From Pseudomonas sp. CROZ-RG-20F-R04-15 (GTDB lineage Bacteria > Pseudomonadota > Gammaproteobacteria > Pseudomonadales > Pseudomonadaceae), in NCBI RefSeq assembly GCF_022662375.1, contig NZ_JAKNQL010000001.1:372001-436000 (forward strand): a DNA stretch of 64,000 nt, in the 5' to 3' direction. The notes under the pieces were generated by a model. That model ran no database searches. It saw only the letters and a program-made list of their open reading frames with translations, and was not told where the DNA came from. This document shows, in pieces, positions 40,875 through 50,170 of the stretch (position 1 is the first letter of the stretch; each line of letters opens with the position of its first letter). The position numbers and the translations under genes are program-made.

Positions 40875-41225
40875 ATGACCAACAAAATCATCCTTGCACT
40901 CGAAGCAGAGCAGATGACCAAAGAAATCCCTACCTTCGCCCCAGGCGACACTATTGTCGTTCAGGTGAAAGTGAAGGAAGGCGATCGTTCCCGTCTGCAA
41001 GCGTTCGAAGGCGTTGTAATCGCCAAGCGTAACCGCGGCGTGAACAGTGCGTTCACCGTTCGTAAAATCTCCAACGGTGTTGGCGTAGAACGTACTTTCC
41101 AGACCTACTCCCCGCAGATCGACAGCATGGCTGTCAAACGTCGCGGTGACGTACGTAAAGCCAAGCTGTACTACCTGCGCGACCTGTCGGGTAAAGCAGC
41201 TCGCATCAAGGAAAAACTGGCTTAA
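40875..41225 (+). CDS. rplS: 50S ribosomal protein L19
   Basis: 116 residues, the usual size. Located at the 30S-50S interface. Typical segments [20 protein letters not shown] and [15 protein letters not shown] are visible. AGGAG stands seven bases before the ATG. Last gene of the operon; a strong terminator follows. Confidence 0.98.
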
Positions 41226-41243
41226 GTCCAGCTTCCGATGCAG

Positions 41244-41271
41244 AAAAAAGCAGCCTACGGGCTGCTTTTTT
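41244..41271 (+). terminator. terminator of the rpsP-rplS operon
   Basis: AAAAAAGCAGCC / GGCTGCTTTTTT, a 12-bp stem with a 4-base loop and a T run, 19 bases after the rplS stop codon. Confidence 0.95.
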
Positions 41272-41316
41272 GTTGCCTGCAATTTATTCACCGTACCTTC
41301 GTTTCAGGCCAGAACC

Positions 41317-41730
41317 ATGACCACCCGCGACCAGGAAATCGAACGCCGCACCGAACTCTCGGTGACCCGCGTAACCAAAGCCGTCTTTCCTCCAACCACC
41401 AACCACCACAACACCTTGTTCGGCGGCACTGCGCTGGCATGGATGGACGAAGTGTCGTTCATCACTGCCACGCGATTCTGCCGCTTGTCGCTGGTGACCG
41501 TGTCTACTGATCGCATCGACTTCAACCACGCGATCCCGGCGGGCTCGATCGTTGAGTTGGTGGGGAAGGTGATCAAAGTCGGCAACACCAGCCTCAAGGT
41601 CGAGGTGGAAGTGTTTGTCGAAAGCATGAGCTGTGATGGCCGCGAGAAGGCGATTCATGGGCAGTTCAGCTTTGTTGCCATTGATGATGACAAGCGGCCT
41701 GTGCCGGTGCTGCCGGGTTTTTCGGCTTGA
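41317..41730 (+). CDS. acyl-CoA thioesterase, hotdog fold (YciA-like)
   Basis: 137 residues from the ATG at 41317. Single hotdog domain with TNHHNTLFGGTALAWMDEVS, where the Asn and Asp positions are those used in YciA-type thioesterases. TVSTDRIDFNHAIPAGSIV follows. Such enzymes release CoA from short- to medium-chain acyl-CoAs; the substrate range is unknown. It stands alone between the rplS terminator and a REP pair. Confidence 0.9.
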   Translation: MTTRDQEIERRTELSVTRVTKAVFPPTTNHHNTLFGGTALAWMDEVSFITATRFCRLSLVTVSTDRIDFNHAIPAGSIVELVGKVIKVGNTSLKVEVEVFVESMSCDGREKAIHGQFSFVAIDDDKRPVPVLPGFSA

Positions 41731-41750
41731 TCTGATATCGGGTCGCGCCA

Positions 41751-41840
41751 TTCGCGAGCAGGCTCGCTCCCACAGTGATCGGGTGAACACAACATTTGTG
41801 TCCGGCACAGAACCTGTGGGAGCGAGCCTGCTCGCGAAGG
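41751..41840. repeat. inverted REP pair between the thioesterase and antiporter genes
   Basis: TTCGCGAGCAGGCTCGCTCC on the left and GGAGCGAGCCTGCTCGCGAA on the right, about 45 bases apart. Convergent flanking genes. Confidence 0.9.
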
Positions 41841-41847
41841 CGTCAGT

Positions 41848-43656
41848 TCAGGCGCTGGAAGTCTCAGGCTGAATCAACGCCAGCAGCGTCCATCCCGCCC
41901 CCGGCTTCACCGCCGTCTCCGGCGTCACCACATGCACCCAACCGCTGTCATCGCGCATGAACAGCAAGGTCGCACGATTACCATGCAGCGCCCGGTAATC
42001 CTCCCAGCCAAAGCCATCGGTCAATGTCGTGCTGTACAGTTCGGCACCCTGGCCCATCTGGCTGGCCAGTTTCGCGTAGGTATACGCCTCGCTGCCCAAC
42101 TGATTGCCGCGATGCTCAAGGCTGGCGCGGTGTTTGTCGCTGCGTCGGCTCTCATGACCACTGGCCAGACCAAACAAGCGCTGATGACCAAAATCATGAC
42201 GAAAGCGCATCGCCGCCAAGGTATTCAGCTCACCCGACGGCGACAGCGCGAGCAAATGCCCAAGTCCGACCAGATCCAGATGCGCATCGGCATGTTGCGA
42301 AGCCGGGTTGCCGAAGTAGGTCGGCAAACCCTCCATGCGCGCTGCACGAATGTTTTCCCAGCTTGAATCGGTCAGCAGCACGCGACTGCCCAGTTGCTGC
42401 AGCGACTTGCCCAGCTCCCGCGCCGGGCCGTTGGCACCGACGATCAGGAAGCCACTCGGCGCTGGCTCCGCAACTTTGAGCAGTCGTGCCAGTGGCCGCG
42501 CAGTCGCACTTTGCAGCACCACAGTGCCGATGATCACGGCAAATGTCAGCGGCACCAGCAGCAATGCGCCCTCGTGTCCCGCTTCATGCAGACGAATCGC
42601 GAAAATCGCCGATACCGCCGCCGCGACGATCCCGCGTGGCGCGATCCAGCACAACAACGCACGCTCACGCCAACTCAGACTGGAACCGGCCGTGCTGAGC
42701 AGCACGTTCAATGGTCGGGCGATCAACTGAATCACCAGCAGCAGAATCAGCACCAACGGCCCCAGACCGATCAAGGCGTACAAGTCCAGTCGCGCCGCCA
42801 GCAAGATGAACAACCCGGAAATCAGCAGCACGCTGAGGTTTTCCTTGAAGTGCAGGATGTGCCGCACATCCACACCCTTCATGTTCGCCAGCCACATGCC
42901 CATCAGCGTTACCGCCAGCAGGCCTGACTCGTGCATCACTTCGTTGGAGGCAATGAAAATCCCCAGCACCGCCGCCAGCGAGGCGAGGTTGTGCAAATAT
43001 TCTGGCAACCATTGTCGACGGATCACCGTGCCGAGCAGCCAGCCACCGACAATGCCGAACACCGCACCGCACAGGATCACGCCACCAAAGGTGAACAGGC
43101 TCTGCTTGAGGCCATGACCTTCGGCGCTGGCAATGATGAAGCTGTAAACCACAACGGCGAGGAGGGCGCCGATCGGGTCGATAACGATGCCTTCCCAGCG
43201 CAGAATATTGGCGATCGAGGCTTTCGGCCGCACGACTCTCAGCATCGGCACGATCACGGTTGGACCGGTGACCAGCGTCAGGCTGCCGAACAGGATAGCC
43301 AGCATCCAGTCGAAACCCAGTAGAAAGTGAGTCGCCACCGCGATCACAACCCAAGTCGAAATCGCTCCGATGGTCACCAAACGATGGACGACGCTACCGA
43401 TCTCCTTCCACTCCGACAGGTGCAGCGTCAGGCTGCCCTCGAACAGAATCAGCGCCACCGCCAGCGATACCAGCGGCATCAGCAGCGGCCCGAACATTTC
43501 CTGCGGATCGAGCCAGCCCAGCACCGGGCCGACCAGAATGCCGGTCAACAACAGAAACAGAATCGCCGGCAGCTTCAGGCGCCAGGCCAGCCATTGGCAG
43601 CCCAGCGCCGCGGCGCCAATCCCGCCAAATGCCAAGAGAATTTGCTGCTCGTTCAT
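41848..43656 (-). CDS. CPA-type Na+/H+ antiporter with C-terminal nucleotide-binding-like domain
   Basis: 602 residues. About 12-13 membrane helices (roughly 5-400) of the NhaP/CPA1 type, with the transport-site stretch LRWEGIVIDPIGALLAV carrying the Asp and WIAPRGIVAAAVSAIFAIRL. The C-terminal half (about 410-600) begins FLIVGANGPARELGKSLQQ, a Rossmann-like fold related to TrkA-N. Ion specificity is not known. No regulator is adjacent; it is divergent from xerD. Confidence 0.88.
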   Translation of the reverse strand: MNEQQILLAFGGIGAAALGCQWLAWRLKLPAILFLLLTGILVGPVLGWLDPQEMFGPLLMPLVSLAVALILFEGSLTLHLSEWKEIGSVVHRLVTIGAISTWVVIAVATHFLLGFDWMLAILFGSLTLVTGPTVIVPMLRVVRPKASIANILRWEGIVIDPIGALLAVVVYSFIIASAEGHGLKQSLFTFGGVILCGAVFGIVGGWLLGTVIRRQWLPEYLHNLASLAAVLGIFIASNEVMHESGLLAVTLMGMWLANMKGVDVRHILHFKENLSVLLISGLFILLAARLDLYALIGLGPLVLILLLVIQLIARPLNVLLSTAGSSLSWRERALLCWIAPRGIVAAAVSAIFAIRLHEAGHEGALLLVPLTFAVIIGTVVLQSATARPLARLLKVAEPAPSGFLIVGANGPARELGKSLQQLGSRVLLTDSSWENIRAARMEGLPTYFGNPASQHADAHLDLVGLGHLLALSPSGELNTLAAMRFRHDFGHQRLFGLASGHESRRSDKHRASLEHRGNQLGSEAYTYAKLASQMGQGAELYSTTLTDGFGWEDYRALHGNRATLLFMRDDSGWVHVVTPETAVKPGAGWTLLALIQPETSSA

Positions 43657-43764
43657 TGATGCTCCCTGTTCCTTGAAATTGCGGGCTATGAAAGACTAGC
43701 GCCCATTCCTACAGTTCACTCTACATTTGCGCACAGTCCTTGAGGCTGTGTGACTTGAGCGCCC

Positions 43765-44661
43765 ATGCCTGCCATCGATCATCCCCTCATTGACCAATTC
43801 CTCGACGCGTTATGGCTGGAGAAAGGCCTGTCCGACAACACCCGTGGCGCTTATCGCAGTGATCTGGCGTTGTTCAATGGCTGGTTGCAGGAGAAGAACC
43901 TGGAGCTGATCAATGCCGGTCGTGAATTGATCCTCGATCACTTGTCCTGGCGACTGGAGCAGAACTACAAACCACGTTCCACGGCGAGATTTCTCTCTGG
44001 GGTGCGTGGCTTTTATCGCTATCTGCTGCGGGAAAAACTGATCAGCGTCGACCCGACCTTGCGCGTCGACATGCCACAACTGGGCAGGCCGTTGCCCAAA
44101 TCCCTGTCGGAAGCCGACGTCGAGGCGCTACTCAAAGCGCCGGATCTGAGCGAAGCCATCGGCCAGCGTGACCGCGCCATGCTTGAAGTGCTGTACGCCT
44201 GCGGTTTGCGCGTGACTGAACTGGTCAGCCTGACACTGGAGCAGGTCAACTTGCGCCAAGGCGTGCTGCGGGTGATGGGCAAGGGCAGCAAGGAACGGCT
44301 GGTGCCGATGGGCGAGGAGGCGATCGTCTGGGTCGAGCGCTACATGCGCGACGGTCGCGGCGAGCTGCTCGGTGGCCGGCCCAGTGATGTGCTGTTTCCC
44401 AGTCAGCGCGGCGAACAGATGACCCGCCAGACCTTTTGGCACCGGATCAAGCATCAGGCCAAAGTTGCCGGGATCGGCAAGTCGCTGTCACCGCATACCC
44501 TGCGTCACGCGTTTGCCACGCACCTGCTCAACCATGGTGCGGATTTGCGTGTGGTGCAGATGTTGCTCGGCCACAGCGACCTTTCCACCACGCAGATCTA
44601 CACCCACGTCGCCCGCGCGCGCTTGCAGGACCTGCACGCCAAACATCACCCGCGCGGCTGA
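43765..44661 (+). CDS. xerD: tyrosine recombinase XerD
   Basis: Resolves chromosome dimers at dif together with XerC and FtsK. 298 residues. The N-terminal SAM-like domain (about 5-90) is followed by the catalytic domain with Arg149, Lys173, His244, Arg247, His270 and nucleophile Tyr279 (HSDLSTTQIYTHV). This is the housekeeping copy; its place upstream of dsbC and hom is standard in pseudomonads, so it is not a phage integrase. Confidence 0.96.
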   Translation: MPAIDHPLIDQFLDALWLEKGLSDNTRGAYRSDLALFNGWLQEKNLELINAGRELILDHLSWRLEQNYKPRSTARFLSGVRGFYRYLLREKLISVDPTLRVDMPQLGRPLPKSLSEADVEALLKAPDLSEAIGQRDRAMLEVLYACGLRVTELVSLTLEQVNLRQGVLRVMGKGSKERLVPMGEEAIVWVERYMRDGRGELLGGRPSDVLFPSQRGEQMTRQTFWHRIKHQAKVAGIGKSLSPHTLRHAFATHLLNHGADLRVVQMLLGHSDLSTTQIYTHVARARLQDLHAKHHPRG

Positions 44662-44672
44662 ACAAAAATTCC

Positions 44673-44761
44673 TGTGGGAGCGAGCCTGCTCGCGAAGAGG
44701 GAGTGTCAGTCAGCGTTCATTTAGCTGACACACCGCTTTCGCGAGCAGGCTCGCTCCCACA
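44673..44761. repeat. inverted REP pair between xerD and dsbC
   Basis: TGTGGGAGCGAGCCTGCTCG and its inverted partner ending CTCGCTCCCACA enclose about 40 bases that contain a further GTCAG/CTGAC pairing. Confidence 0.9.
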
Positions 44762-44916
44762 AGGATCTGTGCAGTCCTGAAAGTGTGGCGACAGGCGCAT
44801 TCGGCCACCGTGGCCTTATGTGTTAGGCTTTGCCGGTTTGCACGATGGACGGTTATGACCCGGTGTTCCGGCACGGGCGTTCTGATCGTTCCATTTGTCC
44901 GCCTTCAGGAGTTCTC

Positions 44917-45648
44917 ATGCGTCTGACCCAGATTTTCGCCGCCGCAGCCATTGCGTTGGTCAGCACCTTTGCCGTCGCCGATGACGCGGCCGACAAAGCC
45001 ATTCGTCAAAGCCTGGAAAAACTCGAACTCGAGGTTCCGGTCGAAAGCATCAGCGCCAGCCCGTTGCCGGGCATGTACGAAGTCAAGCTCAAGGGCAGCC
45101 GCGTGCTCTACGCCAGCGCCGATGGCCAGTACATCGTGCAGGGCTACCTGTTCCAGCTCAAGGACGGCAAACCGGTCAACCTGACCGAGAAGACCGAACG
45201 CCTGGGCATCTCCAAGCTGATCAATGCCATCCCGGTTGCCGAAACCGTGGTGTACCCGGCCGTGGGCGAGACCAAATCGCACATCACCGTGTTCACCGAT
45301 ACCACCTGCCCGTACTGCCACAAGCTGCACGCCGAAGTGCCTGAGCTGAACAAGCGCGGCATCGAAGTTCGTTACGTAGCGTTCCCGCGCCAGGGTTTGA
45401 ACTCGCCGGGTGACGAGCAACTGCAAGCCGTGTGGTGCTCGAAAGACAAGAAAGCCGCCATGGACAAAATGGTCGACGGCAAGGAAATCAAGGCCGCCAA
45501 GTGCGATAACCCGGTTTCCAAACAGTTTGCCCTCGGTCAGTCGATCGGCGTGAACGGCACACCGGCCATCGTTTTGGCCGACGGGCAAGTGATTCCGGGC
45601 TACCAGCCTGCGCCACAAGTCGCCAAACTGGCGCTGGGCGCGAAGTAA
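44917..45648 (+). CDS. dsbC: thiol:disulfide interchange protein DsbC
   Basis: Periplasmic disulfide isomerase that repairs wrong disulfides. 243 residues from the ATG at 44917, preceded by CAGGAG. Signal peptide MRLTQIFAAAAIALVSTFAV, cleavage near residue 21. N-terminal dimerisation domain (about 25-90), then a thioredoxin fold with the active site Cys131-Pro-Tyr-Cys134 and the cis-Pro loop NGTPAIVLADG. A second cysteine pair lies in AVWCSKD and AAKCDNP. Confidence 0.97.
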   Translation: MRLTQIFAAAAIALVSTFAVADDAADKAIRQSLEKLELEVPVESISASPLPGMYEVKLKGSRVLYASADGQYIVQGYLFQLKDGKPVNLTEKTERLGISKLINAIPVAETVVYPAVGETKSHITVFTDTTCPYCHKLHAEVPELNKRGIEVRYVAFPRQGLNSPGDEQLQAVWCSKDKKAAMDKMVDGKEIKAAKCDNPVSKQFALGQSIGVNGTPAIVLADGQVIPGYQPAPQVAKLALGAK

Positions 45649-45654
45649 ATTCGC

Positions 45655-45678
45655 ATCGTCACGGTCAGCCGTGACGAT
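45655..45678 (+). other. hairpin between dsbC and hom
   Basis: A perfect 10-bp stem ATCGTCACGG / CCGTGACGAT with a 4-base loop, seven bases after the dsbC stop. No T run follows. It is the first of three hairpins in this gap. Confidence 0.55.
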
Positions 45679-45740
45679 CATGGTCCGGCAGCCACATCGC
45701 CGGGCCATTAATAGAGAGCCGCGAGCACGCGGTTGTTTTC

Positions 45741-45766
45741 CGGCCGACTCCGTGTCGGCCGTTTTA
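45741..45766 (+). terminator. possible terminator or attenuator upstream of hom
   Basis: CGGCCGAC / GTCGGCCG, an 8-bp stem followed by TTTTA, ending just before the hom ribosome-binding site. A leader peptide rich in Thr or Ile was looked for and not found. Confidence 0.5.
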
Positions 45767-45779
45767 TGGGGAGTTCACA

Positions 45780-47084
45780 GTGAATCCGGTCAAAGTAGGC
45801 ATCTGTGGGTTAGGGACCGTCGGTGGCGGTACCTTCAACGTACTTCAGCGCAACGCCGAGGAAATTGCTCGTCGTGCCGGGCGTGGGATCGAAGTGGCAC
45901 AAATTGCCATGCGCACGCCAAAGCCTCAGTTCCAGACGACCGGTATTGCGATTACCAACGATGTCTTCGAAGTGGCCACGAACCCTGAGATCGACATCGT
46001 CATAGAGCTGATGGGCGGCTACACCGTTGCCCGCGAGCTGGTACTCAAGGCCATCGAGAATGGCAAGCATGTGGTCACCGCGAACAAGGCTCTGATTGCC
46101 GTTCACGGTAATGAAATTTTCGCCAAGGCTCGCGAGAAAGGCGTGATCGTGGCGTTCGAAGCGGCCGTGGCCGGTGGCATTCCGGTGATCAAGGCGATCC
46201 GTGAAGGCCTGTCCGCCAACCGCATCAACTGGGTCGCCGGGATCATCAACGGCACCGGCAACTTCATCCTCACCGAAATGCGCGAGAAGGGCCGTACCTT
46301 CGAAGACGTGCTGGCCGAAGCGCAGGCACTGGGTTACGCCGAAGCCGATCCGACCTTCGACGTTGAAGGCATCGACGCCGCGCACAAGCTGACGATTCTG
46401 GCCTCGATCGCCTTCGGCATTCCGCTGCAATTCGACAAGGCTTACACCGAAGGCATCACCAAGCTGACCACCGCCGACGTGAACTACGCCGAAGCGCTGG
46501 GTTACCGCATCAAGCACCTCGGCGTGGCGCGCAGCACTGCCGCTGGCATCGAGTTGCGCGTACATCCGACGCTGATCCCGGCCGATCGTCTGATCGCCAA
46601 CGTCAACGGCGTGATGAACGCAGTGATGGTCAACGGTGACGCCGCCGGTTCGACGCTGTTCTACGGTGCTGGCGCCGGCATGGAGCCAACCGCTTCGTCG
46701 GTGATCGCCGATCTGGTCGACGTGGTTCGCGCCATGACTTCCGATCCGGAAAACCGTGTACCGCACCTGGCCTTCCAGCCAGACTCGCTGTCGGCCCATC
46801 CGATCCTGCCGATCGAAGCCTGCGAAAGCGCTTACTACCTGCGCATTCAGGCCAAGGATCATCCGGGTGTGTTGGCTCAGGTGGCGAGCATCCTCTCGGA
46901 GCGCGGCATCAACATCGAGTCGATCATGCAGAAGGAAGTCGAGGAACACGACGGTCTGGTGCCGATGATCCTGCTGACCCACCGTGTCGTGGAACAGCGC
47001 ATCAACGATGCGATCGCCGCCCTCGAAGCGCTGGCCGGCGTCAATGGTCCGGTTGTACGGATCCGCGTCGAGCACCTGAACTAA
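45780..47084 (+). CDS. hom: homoserine dehydrogenase
   Basis: Reduces aspartate semialdehyde to homoserine, the branch point to threonine and methionine. 434 residues. The start is GTG with GGGGAG seven bases upstream. NAD(P)-binding GLGTVGGGTFNVL is at about residues 8-20, the catalytic domain (about 130-310) includes GIINGTGNFILTEM, and a C-terminal ACT domain (about 350-430) suggests feedback control by threonine. Followed by thrC after 66 bases. Confidence 0.96.
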   Translation: MNPVKVGICGLGTVGGGTFNVLQRNAEEIARRAGRGIEVAQIAMRTPKPQFQTTGIAITNDVFEVATNPEIDIVIELMGGYTVARELVLKAIENGKHVVTANKALIAVHGNEIFAKAREKGVIVAFEAAVAGGIPVIKAIREGLSANRINWVAGIINGTGNFILTEMREKGRTFEDVLAEAQALGYAEADPTFDVEGIDAAHKLTILASIAFGIPLQFDKAYTEGITKLTTADVNYAEALGYRIKHLGVARSTAAGIELRVHPTLIPADRLIANVNGVMNAVMVNGDAAGSTLFYGAGAGMEPTASSVIADLVDVVRAMTSDPENRVPHLAFQPDSLSAHPILPIEACESAYYLRIQAKDHPGVLAQVASILSERGINIESIMQKEVEEHDGLVPMILLTHRVVEQRINDAIAALEALAGVNGPVVRIRVEHLN

Positions 47085-47100
47085 GTCGTTGTCCTGCAGT

Positions 47101-47118
47101 GGCCCCGTGCGCGGGGCC
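47101..47118 (+). other. short GC hairpin between hom and thrC
   Basis: GGCCCC / GGGGCC with a 6-base loop. It is followed by GTTGTTGTG rather than a T run, so hom and thrC are probably still co-transcribed to a degree. Confidence 0.45.
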
Positions 47119-47150
47119 GTTGTTGTGAACACTCTCCATTGGAGTCAGTC

Positions 47151-48560
47151 ATGCGTTACATCAGTACCCGCGGCCAGGCACCGGCCCTGAATTTCGAAGA
47201 GGTCCTGCTGGCCGGTCTTGCTACCGACGGCGGTTTGTACGTCCCGGAAAACCTGCCACGTTTCACTCAGGAAGAAATCGCTTCCTGGGCCGGCCTGCCG
47301 TATCACGAGCTGGCCTTCCGGGTGATGCGTCCGTTCGTCACCGGCAGCATTCCCGATGCCGATTTCAAAAAGATTCTTGAAGAAACCTACGGTGTGTTCG
47401 CCCACAGCGCCGTCGCGCCGCTGCGTCAGCTGAACGGCAACGAATGGGTGCTGGAGCTGTTTCACGGCCCGACCCTGGCGTTCAAGGACTTCGCCCTGCA
47501 ACTGCTCGGTCGTCTGCTCGACTACGTGCTGGAAAAGCGCGGCGAGCGCGTAGTAATCGTCGGCGCCACCTCCGGTGATACCGGTTCGGCCGCCATCGAA
47601 GGCTGCAAGCACTGCGAAAACGTCGACATCTTCATTCTGCACCCGCACAACCGTGTGTCCGAAGTGCAGCGTCGCCAGATGACCACGATTTTCGGCGAGA
47701 ACATTCACAACATCGCCATCGAAGGCAACTTCGATGACTGCCAGGAAATGGTCAAGGCGAGCTTCGCCGACCAGAGCTTCCTCAAAGGCACGCGACTGGT
47801 GGCGGTGAACTCGATCAACTGGGCGCGGATCATGGCCCAGATCGTTTACTACTTCCACGCAGCCCTGCAGTTGGGCGGCCCGGCGCGTTCAGTGTCGTTC
47901 TCGGTACCGACCGGCAACTTCGGCGACATCTTCGCCGGTTACCTGGCACGCAACATGGGCCTGCCGATCAATCAGTTGATCGTCGCCACCAACCGCAACG
48001 ACATCCTGCACCGCTTCATGAGCGGCAATCAGTACGTCAAGGACACCCTGCACGCCACGCTGTCGCCGTCGATGGACATCATGGTCTCGTCGAACTTCGA
48101 ACGCCTGCTGTTCGACCTGCACGGTCGCAACGGTGCGGCGATCGCCGGCCTGATGGATTCGTTCAAGCAGGGTGGCGGTTTCAGCGTTGAGCAAGAGCGC
48201 TGGACCGAAGCGCGCAAACTGTTCGACTCGCTGGCCGTGGATGACGCGCAGACCTGCGAAACCATCGCTGAAGTGTACGAGCAGACCGGCGAAGTGCTGG
48301 ATCCGCACACGGCCATCGGCGTTAAAGCCGCGCGCGAATGCCGCCGCAGCCTGGACATCCCGATGGTCATTCTGGGTACCGCTCACCCAGTGAAGTTCCC
48401 AGAGGCTGTAGAGAAGGCCGGTGTAGGAAAAGCGCTCGAACTACCTGCACATCTTTCTGATTTGTTTGAGCGAAACGAGCGCTGCACCGTTCTGCCAAAT
48501 GAGCTGAAAGCCGTGCAAGCCTTTGTCAGCCAGCATGGCAACCGCGGCAAGCCGCTTTAA
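47151..48560 (+). CDS. thrC: threonine synthase
   Basis: PLP enzyme that converts O-phosphohomoserine to threonine. 469 residues from the ATG at 47151, with GGAG seven bases upstream; the upstream ATG at 47139 is in the leader. The PLP-binding Lys112 is in GPTLAFKDFALQ, and the phosphate-binding loop is GATSGDTGSAAIEG. Forms the threonine pair with hom and is followed by a clear terminator. Confidence 0.97.
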   Translation: MRYISTRGQAPALNFEEVLLAGLATDGGLYVPENLPRFTQEEIASWAGLPYHELAFRVMRPFVTGSIPDADFKKILEETYGVFAHSAVAPLRQLNGNEWVLELFHGPTLAFKDFALQLLGRLLDYVLEKRGERVVIVGATSGDTGSAAIEGCKHCENVDIFILHPHNRVSEVQRRQMTTIFGENIHNIAIEGNFDDCQEMVKASFADQSFLKGTRLVAVNSINWARIMAQIVYYFHAALQLGGPARSVSFSVPTGNFGDIFAGYLARNMGLPINQLIVATNRNDILHRFMSGNQYVKDTLHATLSPSMDIMVSSNFERLLFDLHGRNGAAIAGLMDSFKQGGGFSVEQERWTEARKLFDSLAVDDAQTCETIAEVYEQTGEVLDPHTAIGVKAARECRRSLDIPMVILGTAHPVKFPEAVEKAGVGKALELPAHLSDLFERNERCTVLPNELKAVQAFVSQHGNRGKPL

Positions 48561-48584
48561 GCCTGCAAAAGCTGTCACATTTTG

Positions 48585-48612
48585 AAGCCCGTCTCCTGAC
48601 GGGCTTTTTTGT
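48585..48612 (+). terminator. terminator after thrC
   Basis: AAGCCCGTC / GACGGGCTT with a 4-base loop and a T run. Confidence 0.93.
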
Positions 48613-48680
48613 TTCTGCTGCCACACTGCTCGGGTTTTCACCCACGAAGGACGGGTGAGTCGATCACGAAGGAAGTGGCA

Positions 48681-50054
48681 ATGCTGTTTTATAGAGGTTT
48701 GATACCGGCACTGAGTGGGCTGTTCTTGTTCGGATTGCTGGCTTTGACGCGCAGCAGTGTGGCGGCGCAAATGGCGATGCACGACGATGCCGTGGCGTTC
48801 AAGGTCCAGCCGATCGAGCTGGCCGCGCACGAGCGTCAATGGATTCGCGACAATCCCAAGGTAACGGTGACGTCGGTGCAGTACCCGTTGTATCTGTTTC
48901 AGGATGAGCATGGGCAGTGGAGCGGTTTGAACAACGATGTGCTCAAGCGTGTAGCGGCAATGACCGGGTTGCAGTTCGTGCATCAGGAGTCGTTTTCCAC
49001 CGATCACATGCTCGAACGCCTCGAGAGTGGGGCGGCGGATATCAGTACGACCCTGGCCATGAGCGAAGAGCGCAAGGCGTTTCTGGATTACAGCCACGCA
49101 TTCGGTGGCGCGGGCTGGGTGTTCGTCGGTCGTGCTGACGCGCCCCGGCTGGAGTCGTTCGAGCAATTGAGTCAACGGGTGCTGGTGCTGCCGGCGCGGC
49201 ATGCACTGGAAGACATGATCAGGCGTGATTTTCCCTCGATCGAGATCCGCTCGGTCAAGACCTATGCCGAGGCACGGGCACTGGTCGAAAGCGGAGAGGC
49301 TTACGCCACCATCGAAAACGAAATCGGTGCGCAGCTTTATCCCTTGGGCTTGCTCAAGGTAGGCGGGGTGGTCGAAGGCAAATGGGAGGCGGATAACCTG
49401 GCTGTACGCAAAGGCATGCCAGTGCTGCTGAGTATTCTCAACAAGGCCCTTGAGGCGTTTCCTGCGGCGGAATTACGGGCGATCCGCCTGAAATGGCTGG
49501 AAGGTATTGCGCCTGCGCCGGTGCCATCAGTCTGGCAACAGCTGCTCGAATGGGGTTGCTGGGGCATGGGCGGACTTGGCGTGTTCGGTCTGCTGTCGCT
49601 GATATGGAATCGGCGTCTGACAGCGGTGATCAAACTGCGGCGCGCGGCGGAAAAGGATCTGGGCGATCAACTCGCATTCCAGCATGCATTGATCGACTCC
49701 ATGCCGGATCCGGTGTTCGTCCGTGATCTGCAAGGGCGGCTGATCATGTGCAATCGCAGCTATGAGGAGGCGTTGTCGGTGCGACTGGATCAGGTGCTGG
49801 GCCGCTTGCTGATCGAAGTCGATGCGTTGCCCGAGGCGACGGCGCGGATGCTGCACGACGAGTTCATGGTGCAATTGCGCACGCGCAAATCACGTTTCAG
49901 CAAACGGCGATTGCAATTCAAGAGCGGCCCCCGTGAGGTGTATCAGTGGACGGTGCCGTTCTACAGCGCCGACGGCAAACTGCGCGGGCTTTTGGGTGGC
50001 TGGACGGACATCACTCAGCGTCGCACAGAGAGCGGGTGTCGATGTCCGCATTGA
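48681..50054 (+). CDS. truncated RocS/EvgS-like sensor: solute-binding domain, membrane helix, PAS, no kinase
   Basis: 457 residues from the ATG at 48681, where AGGA precedes by eight bases. Signal or membrane segment 1-29, one SBP_bac_3 periplasmic domain (about 45-275), a membrane helix (about 290-310) and a PAS domain (about 332-445) ending LRGLLGGWTDITQRR. In full-length relatives this point continues into a coiled coil, HisKA, HATPase and receiver domains; here a stop codon follows after ten residues (TESGCRCPH). No HisKA remnant is present downstream. It is best seen as a gene with its kinase half deleted; the remaining protein could still be made and bind a ligand, but cannot phosphorylate. 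Confidence 0.75.
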   Translation: MLFYRGLIPALSGLFLFGLLALTRSSVAAQMAMHDDAVAFKVQPIELAAHERQWIRDNPKVTVTSVQYPLYLFQDEHGQWSGLNNDVLKRVAAMTGLQFVHQESFSTDHMLERLESGAADISTTLAMSEERKAFLDYSHAFGGAGWVFVGRADAPRLESFEQLSQRVLVLPARHALEDMIRRDFPSIEIRSVKTYAEARALVESGEAYATIENEIGAQLYPLGLLKVGGVVEGKWEADNLAVRKGMPVLLSILNKALEAFPAAELRAIRLKWLEGIAPAPVPSVWQQLLEWGCWGMGGLGVFGLLSLIWNRRLTAVIKLRRAAEKDLGDQLAFQHALIDSMPDPVFVRDLQGRLIMCNRSYEEALSVRLDQVLGRLLIEVDALPEATARMLHDEFMVQLRTRKSRFSKRRLQFKSGPREVYQWTVPFYSADGKLRGLLGGWTDITQRRTESGCRCPH

Positions 50055-50170
50055 AGATGGGAAATGTCCTATACGACGCGGCTACTTTTCCGATGGGAGG
50101 CTTAAGACGGCTGCCCTAGAGTGACAACAACTGCGGTGAGAGTCCGCGATTGTCGCTTCAGAGGTCGCTT

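Noticed and set aside
43765..44661. Phage integrase marking an island
   Set aside because: The gene is the housekeeping XerD by length, residues and its dsbC-hom neighbourhood.
45679..45780. Leader peptide for threonine attenuation of hom
   Set aside because: The reading frames in the gap are not rich in Thr or Ile codons.
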